Assembly (NCBI GenBank): GCA_034440635.1
Contig: JAOTON010002068.1
Coordinates: forward strand, 933,001-997,000
Direction of reading: 5' to 3'
DNA length: 64,000 bases
From: Lepas anatifera
Lineage: Eukaryota; Arthropoda; Thecostraca; Lepadidae
The translations under genes were made by a program, and so were the position numbers. This document shows, one piece after another, positions 33,341 to 43,339 of the stretch; the stretch's first letter is position 1, and every line of letters starts with the position of its first letter. The notes beneath the pieces were generated by a model. It was not told the origin of the DNA. It ran no database searches and saw nothing but the letters and a program-made list of their open reading frames with translations.

Positions 33341-33414
33341 TATTTCGATCGGCGCTATATGACCTCGCAGGTTGGCGCGCCCCTAAAACCCAATAATCAA
33401 TCAATATTTCGATC
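33341..33414 (+). mobile_element. 54-bp SINE-B 3' fragment with 10-bp target duplication
   Basis: 33351-33404 (GGCGCTATATGACC ... CCAATAATCAATCAA) matches the 3' part of the SINE at 36121-36303. TATTTCGATC stands on both sides (33341-33350 and 33405-33414). This is a very short 5'-truncated retro-insertion, later than the hAT element that hosts it. Confidence 0.85.
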
Positions 33415-34088
33415 AAAAACATGTTTTCTTTGTGCCTATTTCCTTGCTTATACTACCCCTTTCTGAGTGGATTTTGCATCTTTTGGGCAATGAAAGAGCA
33501 AGATGAAGCTGTGGAAGGGTCAAACTTATCAACATTTGTTCTTGCAGCTAGAGTTACCAGGCCAATTTGACAATTATGGCCTCCCACTAGATAGTTTGTA
33601 CCTGACATATTTACTTCACCATTTTTCGTAGAGGACATGGGAATGGCTCCATAGATAACATTTTCTTTTTACCTGGAGCAGAAAGCTTCTGGAAAGAATT
33701 TTCTAGCTAGAGCTAGGTGTTAATATCAATATGTTAGCAGTAAATTGGTTAAATGACTTCCTTTGAAATGGTATACTGACAATATGGAAGTAACAAATAT
33801 GCTATCACAATTTATATTTTGTTCACCCATATATGACTTGAAGATTTTGAAGTAATCAGGATATTCATAAGATGACAGTGCGGCATGGATGTGTGCAACT
33901 GTAGGCATTATTCAATATTTGATTTTAAATATTGATTCAGGTTTAAGTAACTTGCTTTTGACCCTGGCATGAGTAACAGATAGAAAGCTAGAGCTTCATG
34001 CTTTTACATTCCTGATGTATGTCTAAAAGTCTCAAAATTAATTGTAAATGCATTTTCAAAAGCTGCTGGTGCATGAATAAGATTGTTT

Positions 34089-34631
34089 CAGTGGAAAAAA
34101 CTAGGTCTGTACTGAAAAAGCCTATTTAACTTACAGAAAATTGACTTTGAAGTCCCAGTTCAGTTGAAGCCCGGAATGAGCCTGGGTGAAGCCCGTTATC
34201 AGCCCGGCATTGGCCTAAATCAGGCCTTCAGGCCCGGTACAAGCCCGCGGGCCTGGGCCGCGCTTTTGGCCCGGGCCCCCGGGCCCAGAAAGTCCCACCT
34301 CTAGATCTGATGCACGCACCGCTCCATCTGGCTGAGCAGATCCGCCGGCAGCGGTATTGTTTGAGGAACAGTGACTTGAAGGTGGTGCAGGGAAGTGTCA
34401 CCAGGAACTCCTACATCAGTGGAAAAAACTAGGTCTGTACTGAAAAAGCCTATTTAACTTACAGAAAATTGACTTTGAAGTCCCAGTTCAGTTGAAGCCC
34501 GGAATGAGCCTGGGTGAAGCCCGTTATCAGCCCGGCATTGGCTTAAATCAGGCCTTCAGGCCCGGTCAAAGCCCGCGGGCCTGGGCCGGGCTTTTGCCCC
34601 GGGCTCCCGGGCCTAGAAAGTCCCACCTCTA
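34089..34631. repeat. Duplicated 215-bp right end of hAT-like element B with a 113-bp spacer
   Basis: 34089-34303 and 34417-34631 are both 215 bases, both start CAGTGGAAAAAACTAGG and both end with the TIR (TCCCACCTCTA). They differ at a handful of sites. The 113-bp spacer (34304-34416) is not hAT-like in composition and has an open frame (LMHAPLHLAEQIRRQRY, then VVQGSVTRN). It may be genomic DNA trapped between two nested ends. Confidence 0.9.
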
Positions 34632-34639
34632 CATCCTTG

Positions 34640-35290
34640 ATACATTAGCCATAATCCGAACCCAAAATATCAACTCAGCCGTCATCTGCTCAGACTCTAA
34701 ACCTATCCTGCAGGCTATCAGTAACGTAGTAAACTCCAGCCACCACGTAATAGCAGATATTCAGAAAGGTATCGACGATACCCCTGATGTCTCTTTTCTT
34801 TGGATCCCTGGCCACTGCAAAATTCAAGGGAATGAAAAGGCCGAGGAGCAGGCTAGAACTTTTGTCCCAAGAACTTTGAGAGATCGCACCCCTAATGTGG
34901 TCTGGAGATGATAGCAAAGTTATCCTCCAGGACACCATCCGGAAGCAAATTCAAAATAACTGGACCACAAACCACAGCGCCCACCTATTCTATATCAAGC
35001 CTAACATCGGCTACTGGCCCAGTTCCAACCAAAAGAGTCGCCGGCGCGAGGTTCTTCTAACCAGACTCAGGAATGGACACACAAAATTAAATGCCTATTG
35101 GAACGCGGGTACCTGTGGTACCTGCGACGCAATGGAGAATCCCCATCACATTCTCATCGATTGTCCCCAGCACAATACCCATCGGCAACCCATGCTAGAT
35201 TACTGCCGAATCCAGAACATCCCCGTAGACCTAAAAACTCTCCTCGGTAACGACCATCCCGAGCTACTTGAAAAACTCTTTACATTTTAA
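34640..35290 (+). pseudogene. LINE RNase H C-terminal half and Cys/His knuckle
   Basis: Continues the ORF cut at 31777. The RNase H part has LDTLAIIRTQ, AVICSDSKPIL (catalytic Asp in CSDS) and FLWIPGHCKIQGNEKAEEQA (catalytic Asp of the final motif replaced by Glu-Lys-Ala-Glu, GNEKAEEQA in place of GNExAD). A frameshift at about 34900 moves to the frame ending at 35290. That frame carries SRRREVLLTRLRNGHT and the knuckle CGTCDAMENPHHILIDCP. Loss of the last RNase H Asp suggests extra decay. Confidence 0.85.
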
Positions 35291-36108
35291 AGGACTCTGG
35301 GCTAGAGAAGTTTTTATAAATCACCCCTCCCAATATATATGATAGAGGGTGCATCGTGCATCCCCAAACTAGGACTTGCCAATTTTCCAATTAACCATTC
35401 ATGCCATAGACGATCCCCCGCAAAATTTAAGCAATAGTTGCTTAACCCTAAAATAGTATAGGTTATCGTAGGCTAATAGTAGGTTATCTTAGGCTAGCTT
35501 TGAAACCAGCATAGGCTAAAGTAGGTTCTATCTCTTAACCGCAGTGATACCTTTCACTGCGGCTCTAAGCTAACCACGCTCATACTCTTACATACAATCT
35601 AACTGTCCTCTCACACTTCTCTTTTCCTCTGCGCGGCGGCTGCCCAGCCGGAGAGGGGAGCTGCAACCTCACCTCCGGGTTGCAGGGTAAATTCGCGGCA
35701 CCCTGGCCAGGTGTTTAGCGCAGTTTCTAAAGGATGAAAATTATTGATTTAACGGAGGATTTTGAGTAACGTAAACAAAGCGGACATCAGTAGCTGACAC
35801 ACAAAATTCTAAATTCAAAATTCTAAATTTAAGGTCTTCAACCAAAGCGATAGCAGTCATCCCTTCGCACTCTGCGGGTCTAGTTTTCTAAAAGAACTCC
35901 CTTGGCATGGCTATGCCATTGCCACGACCGTCCATTTGCAAGCCGAACCATCTTGCAACCCATTACTTGAAATAACTCCCATTGCTTTAACAGACTAACG
36001 TAGCTTGCCCTCACGCAAAATTCTAAAATTCTCCCACACACTTCTTTAGAGGCGGGCAAAGGTGCTATGCACAGAACGCCTTATAAAAAGCTATAAGTAA
36101 GTAAGTAA
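35291..36108 (+). other. 3' UTR and tail of the I-group-like LINE
   Basis: No coding sequence. It has repeated TAGGTTATC/TAGGCTA words near 35455-35525 and ends with AAGTAAGTAAGTAATG, the tail of the LINE. A short duplicated word (AAATTCTAAATTC) lies near 35803-35833. Confidence 0.7.
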
Positions 36109-36110
36109 TG

Positions 36111-36312
36111 CTAACATTCTGGGGGCGCGGTAGTGGAGTGGTCAGCGTAGCTGTCTGCCACGCAGCCGACCCGGGTTCAAGGCCCGGCGGCTTCCCTGAA
36201 CAAGGAGCAAGCTGGCTCCCGGGAAACCCTTCCAACAGGGAAAGAATCGGCGACGCTATATGACCCTGGCAGTTGGTGCATCGATAAGCCCCCCAAAAAA
36301 AAAACTAACATT
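36111..36312 (+). mobile_element. SINE-B, full length, tRNA-derived
   Basis: 36121-36303. The head reads GGGGGCGCGGTAGTGGAGTGG (A box TAGTGGAGTGG) and a B box, GGGTTCAAGGC, follows. The body has CTATATGACCCTGGCAG, then TTGGTGCATCGATAAGCC, and an A-rich tail. CTAACATT is duplicated at 36111-36118 and 36305-36312. It landed just after the tail of the LINE ending at 36108. Fragments of the same 3' body occur at 33351-33404 and 63945-64000. Confidence 0.85.
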
Positions 36313-36380
36313 TTAACACTAATACATGGTCCAGGTTTGTCTGTGGTGGATAAGTTGTGCAGCTGTCTGGGTTAGAGTCT

Positions 36381-37066
36381 GTATCTTTCGTTGTTTTCCG
36401 TGCTGAAACTTTCTGATAAATGACTTTACTTCACGCTAACTCTCCAGGATTTTCAGGCCCTCTGCCTTCCAGAGTTGGTGGCATGGTCACATCCTGCTCC
36501 CTGGAAAGGTACTGTGTGTGTTTGTTGCCTGTTATTAACAATGTTAGGTATCCTGACATATTACCAGCCCATTTTTCAGGTTTATTGAAATCATGTTCAG
36601 GTTAAGAACTCCAAACATGATTCCACCAGTCATGCAATGGAACTGTCGAGGACTTATAGGAAAGTGGGCGGAAATCAAACCAACATTGTTAATACATTTG
36701 TTTACAGGAGACCCACTTTGTGTTGAATGATCTCTACATTAGTTTAAAAAACTATTCAGCATTCTATAAAGTAGCAGCATTAGGAGCAAGACAGGGAGGA
36801 GTGTCATTATATATATGTAACAAAATCACAAACTATCAAATGAAAACTGCCACCTCTCTGCAGGCAGTTGCTGGCATCGTTATTGTTGATGGCCACCGTG
36901 TCATTGTGTACTCCCTTTATTTACCTCCGGGAACACCAATTTCAAGACTTACATAACCTTATAGCTCAGTTTCAGCACCCGTTCATAATTTGTTCTGATG
37001 CCAACAGTAAGCATGTCCTTTGGGAATCTCCGAGGAAAATCTGGGAAAGAATAATACATGATTATA
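36381..37066 (+). pseudogene. LINE endonuclease fragment, copy 1
   Basis: From about 36612 the sequence encodes the start of an APE-type endonuclease in broken frames: PPVMQWNCRGLIGKWAEIK, then VLNDLYISLKNYSAFYK, GGVSLYICNKI, VYSLYLPPGTPIS, and, after a one-base shift, DLHNLIAQFQHPFIICSDAN followed by SKHVLWESP, where GDFNAH...LWG is usual. The leader (36381-36611) is shared almost exactly with 40376-40548. It stops at about 37066. I/Jockey group by wording. Inactive. Confidence 0.8.
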
Positions 37067-39484
37067 CTCAATTTTGGCCGTTCTCCTATGTTGAAAATAT
37101 CGTAATAAAAGTGCGTATCTAAAAATCATTTTCCAAATACCAGCCTCCTTGCAGAGGTGCAGAAAGTATGCTGGCTGTCACAAACTCAATGCGACGTATG
37201 CCTCCTCTGTCACAAAAAGCTGGAAATGATAATTGTATACTTGAATACTATTTCCAATATGCTGAATGTCATCTACCTGTCTCTTACTTTTTGCAACAGA
37301 CAAGGTTCAAGCACCAAGCCATTACTGCATGAAAGTATTAAACCGTGTTTTCATTTTTAGATCATGTTTATGTTTTGGAAGGGAAATTTCCAGTTATGGA
37401 TCATTGTTTCCAGTATTGGGATCATAACTTTTATTGGCAACTCTGACTGCAGTTTCCCCCCAATGACATGCATTTCCCTTTTTGAAAAAGTTTCCATTTT
37501 TGGAAGGAGTGTTTCCAATTATGGTACATTCCCACATGATTAAATGTGGCAATTATCATGAAAATAATTATTATTGGGAACTAATCTATGAATGCGAGTG
37601 TGCACCTACACACAATTGGGAACCCTGATCACAGCTCCCCCCCAACTGAACTTCTATCTCACATCAACAAAAGGGACAAAAATGTAAATGTCAACATAGG
37701 ATTTGGATCTACCTAAAATGTGTTGGTAAAGTGGACCTTAGGTAGCATTTTTATAGACAGATCAAATGCTTAAAATTTTCCCCCAACACCTGATTATCAC
37801 CTGCCTGTTCATTCCTTCTTGCAGTAAAAACACTGAGGCAACTACCCTGCATAGATGTAAAATTGTGTCTATTGGCCTAATAGGTACCTACAGAGGTATT
37901 GGAAGTCTCATACCAAAGAAAGATCCAGTGTAGTCAAAGTCCTGCTTTAACTCTATGCAGTTCAGGTCCTGTGTGTTGCTTACTACCACTGGTAGTAAGC
38001 AACACACCCCCAACCAGCGTTTTTCAAAGTCTCTTTCTTTCTGAGATTTTCTGTGATTTCCTGAGATGAGAAGGGGGTCTACTAGGCCCCCTCCAGTGCA
38101 CGTTAGTGTGTGTTTTAACACTTTGTGGAGGACTGCATTGGCACACATTTGCTATCTGTACAATATTGACATGATAATTTGATCATGAAATCTCACCTGA
38201 ATTACTGTTGTTGCCAGTCTGTTGCTGGCGCCAACTCTCCCAACTTCCTCCAGCTCCAAATCTACCTAACCAATCTTGATCTAGGGCACAAATAAGGTAA
38301 GGCACAAGCAAGCTAAGGAATGAAAAACCAAGTTTGATATGTGAAAGTGCATTGGTCTCAAAGTAGCCTAAATTTATCTTAGATTAGCCATGGGCAGCAC
38401 TATTTATTCCAGCTAGTTTTAGCCTGCACTTATCTCAGATATACCCCAAAAATATGCCCTAAAAAAGTGGCTTCCCACCTGTGTACATTTTTTGGCAGGC
38501 TCTACATCAAATAAACATTACGAACTTGTCTTGTCGCTGTTGCGTAGTTTAAGTAGGATTGCTGCCCAGCTATGCTTATTTCTTTCACTCATTTAGTACT
38601 TTTCTTAGTAGCTTTTAGGCGTACTTAATACTAAATTCAAAGAAATAGGGACCGCTAAATCGAAGAGACTCAAACTTTAAATACTATTTAACCTGACAAA
38701 ATGGACAGAGAAATACTTGATAACGTATTTGCGTTATCTTTAATGCCTTAAATATGCCCACAATCATGTATTTCTCGAAAAAATTGACTGTCACATTTCG
38801 GGCATCTAGGCGGCAACTTTCTGGCAACTACTAACAATCGGCACCATTGGGCTGCATGTTAAAATCTGGCAACTGTGACAGCGGTTTCCGGGTTTTCTGC
38901 AGCGGGGGTCCCTCGTTTTAGTAGAAACTGAACACAGTACCAATATTGTATCACTGATGGTACGCTGTGCAATTGAAGAACAGAGGTGCTAAATTAAATT
39001 TATCGCTACACGCTTCATTCTGTATTTCGAAAATATGCGGTTTGATTTTGAACCATACTGTCACGATCGCTATTTTGTCACACTTATGCACCTCAATTTT
39101 CATAAATGTGTCACAAACCCCAGTAGCCGAGTTGGCAAGTTTCTGCACCTCTGCCTCCTTGTACAAAGTTGGCACGTGAATTCAGTTTTTTAAGCAAGAA
39201 GTCGGATTAATAAAATTAATCCCGGGGTTAATTTTGTTATTGCCCTGTGTTCTTTGCAACGCAGGAGTCATGCTCAATTTCACACGTCCAGGCACGCAGA
39301 CAAATTTTCAAACCAGTCCCAGTGAGATACATCTCAAGCTACGTGGACTTGTACAAAATACCTACTTTCCAAGGCTGAGTTTTGGTTGTCTTATTTTCAT
39401 TTTATATCCTAGTTCTTATTATCAATTACTCAAAGCACTAAACATGGATGGCAAGTCGTCAAATGATGAAGCAATCTAGACTCA
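37067..39484. other. No gene recognised, apart from a 37-bp palindrome
   Basis: About 2.4 kb of AT-rich sequence with short ORFs only. 38951-39179 is open on both strands without a recognisable domain. The palindrome at 37971-38007 is listed separately. Confidence 0.5.
37971..38007. repeat. Perfect 37-bp palindrome (18-bp arms, 1-base centre)
   Basis: GTGTGTTGCTTACTACCA is followed by C and then its exact reverse complement. No inverted homology extends further out, so this is an isolated snap-back hairpin. Confidence 0.95.
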
Positions 39485-39849
39485 CAGGAATTAGAAGAGC
39501 AATGCATTCCTGACAACACAAGAAAAACTACGGTATGGGCCGTAGAAACCTACCGCGGGCTGCCCGGAGACGTTATTCCGAACACATCAAACCCGATGTA
39601 GGAGAGTACGAAAACTACCTACAGACACTGGACAAGGCACTATTTAAGTTCTATGTGTCGGTCCATACCATCGATGGTCCGAAATTCACGCCAAGCTCTC
39701 TCCAAGTTCTCCGGGCCGGGCTTCAACGGCACTTGTCGGAGAAAACCCCTGACATGCCGCTCATTGCTAGCCACCCAGCTTTCAGACGTTCCAATGAGCA
39801 ATTCAAGGCTGCAAAAAATATTCTCTTCCACAACTTCACTTTCCACTAG
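39485..39849 (+). pseudogene. Crypton-type tyrosine recombinase fragment (core-binding region)
   Basis: Crypton elements use a tyrosine recombinase, and related DUF3504-type domains are found in host proteins of the ZMYM/QRICH1 type. 39485-39570 reads ELEEQCIPDNTRKTTVWAVE, then TYRG. After a frameshift the second frame (RYSEHIKPDVGEYENYL, then DKALFKFYVSVHTIDGPKF, TPSSLQVLRAGLQRHLSEK and SHPAFRRSNEQFKAAKNI) runs to the stop at 39847-39849. NTRKxxxWAV, the acidic patch, LxKFYxxV and the PSSL...LQRHL block are the hallmarks. The catalytic half with Arg, His and Tyr is absent. It is a degraded copy, or conceivably one exon of a broken domesticated gene. Confidence 0.7.
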
Positions 39850-40375
39850 ATCGTGCGGTGTGGATGATTCAGTGATTGGTCATGTCACAAGATGCATTTT
39901 TGTATGATGCTAACATTAAGTTAAACACAATGTTCAAAATATAGCTTCGGGGCATGCTTATCATTTTTTCAACGTGACCGGAGACAGAGCTGTGTTGAAC
40001 GAAAAAAAGAGCCAACTGTCACCATTGGATGAATCGTGTTTTTATTCATTTTAAATATTGACCCAAACCCCGTTGGAAAAATCATCGAAAATTAAACTGA
40101 TAAATAATATATCACCTATCAAAAACGTTGGTAACATTACATTATTAATATTATAAGACCTCTATACATGGTCTAAATAATATGGCTTCCTAATCAGATT
40201 TTTTCTTTAACTTTCTTCCCCCAAAAGTCTGCCAAGCCCCCTTTTCTTTTCCCGCACCCCCAAAGAAAACCCCTTTCCACAGTTCGGGTCAGAGAACGTC
40301 CAAAACTGGGCATAATAAATATAACCGGACTGTCTTCCCGGTACACCGGATGGTATTCGGTATCCTTTCTTCCTT
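39850..40375. other. No gene recognised
   Basis: AT-rich non-coding sequence between the Crypton-like fragment and the second LINE endonuclease copy. Confidence 0.5.
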
Positions 40376-40545
40376 ATCTTTCGTTGTTTTCCGTGCTGAA
40401 ACTTTCTGATAAATGACTTTACTTCACGCTAACTCTCCAGGATTTTCAGGCCCTCTGCCTTCCAGAGTTGGTGGCATGGTCACATCCTGCTCCCTGGAAA
40501 GGTACTGTGTGTGTTTGTTGCCTATTATTAACAATTTTAGGTATC

Positions 40546-40601
<56 letters not shown>

Positions 40602-40614
40602 TATATAGATATAT

Positions 40615-40652
<38 letters not shown>

Positions 40653-41425
40653 CACAAACTATCAAATGAAAACTGCCACCTCTCTGCAGGCAGTTGCTGG
40701 CATCGTTATTGTTGATGGCCAACGTGTCATTGTGTACTCCCTATATTTACCTCCGGGAACACCAATTTCAAGACTTACATAACCTTATAGCTCAGTTTCA
40801 GCACCATAATTACATAATTTGTTCTAATGCCAACAGTAAGCATGTCCTTTGGGAATCTCCGAGGAATGACAGTCGAGGAAAATCTGGGAAATAATAACAC
40901 ATGATTATAACCTCGATATTCTTGAACGATGGAAGTCCAACCAGAATGATGAATATACTGGAAATATGTCCCATATTGACACATCACTGTGCTCCAGTGC
41001 CCTTAGACCTTTTCTATAATGGACAACTGGTCCCGATTGCCTGAACAGCGACCAATTTCCCATACATATACAAATAGCAATGAATGTTCCAACAAGGCTT
41101 TCCAATCTGACCCAACGATATAACATCAAGAAGGCCGATTGGGAAAAATTTGAACAAAAGCGCGAAGAGCGTGTCGACATGAACAATGTACCCAACAGTT
41201 GTAAGCACATTTGTGATACAATTATGCAGGCAGCAGAGGCCAGTATCCCAAAGAAAACAAACATATTTAAATATCATTGTCCATGGTGGACGCCTGAGTG
41301 TAAACCAGCGCTGGCAGCCAGAAAAGGGGCGCTGAACCGTTGGAGAAGACATCCGAGGAACTTAGTCTACTTCTAGAATATAAAATACCGAAGGCCGCAG
41401 CACGGAGAACAGTTCGAATCAGGGA
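40376..41425 (+). pseudogene. LINE endonuclease fragment, copy 2, with linker to RT
   Basis: Homologous to 36381-37066. The segment matching 36549-36826 is deleted and replaced by a long TA run (40549-40650). After the run it keeps CHLSAGSC-region DNA, VYSLYLPPGTPIS wording, IICSNANSKHVLWESP, and then extends further than copy 1. 41080-41376 encodes the typical post-endonuclease linker: YNIKKADWEKFEQKREE, AAEASIPKKTN, PWWTPECKPALAARKGAL, and then, in another frame, LLLEYKIPKAAARRTVRI. Sequence identity is lost at about 41425. Inactive. Confidence 0.8.
40549..40650. repeat. (TA)n microsatellite with GATA interruptions
   Basis: About 100 bases of TA with three TAGATA interruptions near 40598-40617. 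It bridges a deletion within the LINE fragment; the intact relative has GACATAT at 36557 and TATATATATG near 36811. Confidence 0.95.
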
Positions 41426-42070
41426 TGCCGGATGAAAATGGGATTTTTCGCCAAATTTGATTCACCATTTCGCCAAGTCCAGATATCAATTCGCCACGAT
41501 ATCGCCGCTGATGAAATCTTACGATCGTAAGTCGGAACATCAGAATCTGAGAAAAACACCTCGTGCGTTTAGTACCGAAATGCCCGCATGAGTTATTTTA
41601 ACTGAGGTAGCCAGAATATGTATAGAGCACTTCATAAATATTCGCGCAGGCGAGTCACCGGACACTGCTGGGTTTCCTTTCTCAAGCAGAAGCGGCGCGT
41701 GCAATCGATTAGGCGGATGAAGATCCATATTAAACCGCAGGTAGGAACTTCTTGTACAGCAGCTGGCAGGAACTTCGGCACCAGCTGCCACGGAGCTTTT
41801 GTAATATTACCAAAACATTGATCAATAATGTATCTCCCATTGCTGCCAATATATTTCCGAACATCCCGGACTACAGGAATAGACGGCTGTGATTAGAGAT
41901 GTCAACATATCGGTCCGTTTAGTCCCAATTCTTTGCTGTGCTCGTTTGTTCGTAGACAATAGGAATACGAGGCACGGAGCTCATGGCCAGGAGCGAATTC
42001 GGACTTCCTTCATAAAGAAGCTTGGGGCCCGGCCTGCTTGTCTCGAATAAACTCTGAATGTTTTTTATTA
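41426..42070. other. No gene recognised; possible repeat end at 41426
   Basis: Begins CAGGGATGCCGGATGAAAAT with repeated TTCGCCA words to about 41500. A similar block, CAGGGTTGCCAGATGAGGCG followed by TTTCGCCAA, starts at 44597. These may be ends of one dispersed element. The remainder is unmatched. Confidence 0.4.
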
Positions 42071-42574
42071 CTTACCCTAACTTCCTTCTTTCAGGTACTG
42101 CCGCCCATGATCACTAACTGACGTAGAGGGGGACTTACCCTAGCTTCCTTCTTTCAGGTACTGCCGCCCATGATCACTAACTGACGCAGAGGGGGACTTA
42201 CCCTAACTTCCTCCTTTCAGGTACTGCCGCCCATGATCACTAACTGACGCAGAGGGGGACTTACCCTAACTTCCTCCTTTCAGGTACTGCCGCCCATGAT
42301 CACTAACTGACGCAGAGGGGGACTTACCCTAACTTCCTCCTTTCAGGTACTGCCGCCCATGATCACTAACTGACGCAGAGGGGGACTTACCCTAACTTCC
42401 TCCTTTCAGGTACTGCCGCCCATGATCACTAACTGACGCAGAGGGGGACTTACCCTAACTTCCTCCTTTCAGGTACTGCCGCCCATGATCACTAACTGAC
42501 GCAGAGGGGGACTTACCCTAACTTCCTCCTTTCAGGTACTGCCGCCCATGATCACTAACTGACGCAGAGGGGGA
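42071..42574 (+). repeat. 63-bp tandem array, 8 copies
   Basis: The word AGGTACTGCCGCCCATGATC starts at 42093 and repeats every 63 bases to 42534. The inner copies are nearly identical; the first two carry CTTCCTTC for CTTCCTCC and GTAGAG for GCAGAG. Each unit has CACTAACTGAC, then a pyrimidine tract CTTCCTCCTTTCAG, then GTACTG. Confidence 0.95.
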
Positions 42575-42840
42575 GGGAGGGGACAAGTGGTCATAACCCC
42601 CAAAAGAACCAAATTCTTGCCAATCCTCTTAAAAAACTGCATTTTCCCGGATCCCCAAACGCTGCATCTACGTCCCAACGTGTCCCATCTACGTTACCAA
42701 GTGCGTCCAAATCCGGGAAATGAAGGGGAAGTTAGGCACCAACTGGTACACAAGGGGATATGACCCAATTTTCGGTGAAATAGTTTTTGCATGTGCTCCC
42801 TATCCGGGCAAACCTACATAAATATTTTGCCTTGTATGTA

Positions 42841-43327
42841 TTGACCTAGGTCAACAGTATTTTGACAATAACTTTTGACCTAATTGAGCAAGAGCGCTGA
42901 ATCAAACACCATCGTGTATGTTTCCTCACTGGCTTTCATTTGATATACAACAAAGTCACTTTCTGACCTTCGTGACCTCAAGTCATATTAGGTCACAAGG
43001 TGACCTATAGAGGTCAAACCACTGACGGGAGGTCATTACGTTCCACATAGCGGGAAAAGTTCTGGCATTTTCCTATCAAATGTACTTTACCAGATAGCTC
43101 TAATGGCATGCCCAGTTTGCTTAAGCATTGCATATTTGAGTGAAAATAGCCGATCTGGACCTAACTTGACCTCTGGAGGTCAAACCATTGACCTGAGCGC
43201 TTAAACATGCCAAATAATTTCTTACTGAATTCACGCGAGCTTTCTAATGCACTTTGCAGATTTGCGCTAACCCCAATATTTTCGAAGTCAGAGGGGGCAT
43301 CGATGGGCCCCGGTGGGGTGCGGGTTA
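42841..43327. repeat. AGGTCA-rich dispersed repeat, copy 1
   Basis: Matches 52969-53489 in the same orientation with many point differences and one insertion in the second copy. It contains TGACCTAGGTCA at 42843-42854 and many single AGGTCA/TGACCT half-sites. There is no ORF. It ends next to the palindrome at 43340. Confidence 0.8.
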
Positions 43328-43339
43328 AGGAAATTTCAA

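Larger units (their letters stand above)
31778..34639. mobile_element. hAT-like DNA element B (TIR TAGAGGTGGGA, 8-bp TSD)
   Basis: The element is 31786-34631. It starts TAGAGGTGGGAGTTTC and ends GAAAGTCCCACCTCTA, inverted repeats with one mismatch. CATCCTTG is duplicated exactly at 31778-31785 and 34632-34639. Joining the two flanks across one copy restores the RNase H reading frame (AEAVAILDTLAIIR), which proves the insertion. Subterminal regions are packed with AAGCCCGG/GGCCCGGGC motifs. No transposase ORF is present, so it is non-autonomous. It contains a 54-bp SINE fragment with its own target duplication and a duplicated right end. Confidence 0.92.
30625..36108 (+). mobile_element. I-group-like LINE (RT + RNase H), split by a hAT-like element
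   Basis: 5'-truncated within RT. Order: RT from QGSVLSP (30668), thumb, RNase H (31640-31777 and 34640-34900), C-terminal knuckle and stop at about 35290, a 3' UTR with repeated TAGGTTATC/TAGGCTA words (35450-35530), and a 3' end with a (TAAG)n tail at about 36093-36106. An RNase H after RT and a short TAAG-type tail fit the I group. The hAT-like element B lies at 31786-34631. Confidence 0.8.

Noticed and set aside
36121..36200. tRNA gene with A and B boxes
   Set aside because: No proper acceptor stem. It is the head of SINE-B with a target duplication around the whole SINE.
40413..40722. Short ORFs with long Ile-Tyr runs
   Set aside because: They are translations of the TA microsatellite.
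42071..42574. Regular array resembling a CRISPR array
   Set aside because: The whole 63-bp unit is repeated, so there are no variable spacers; there are no cas genes and the context is eukaryotic.
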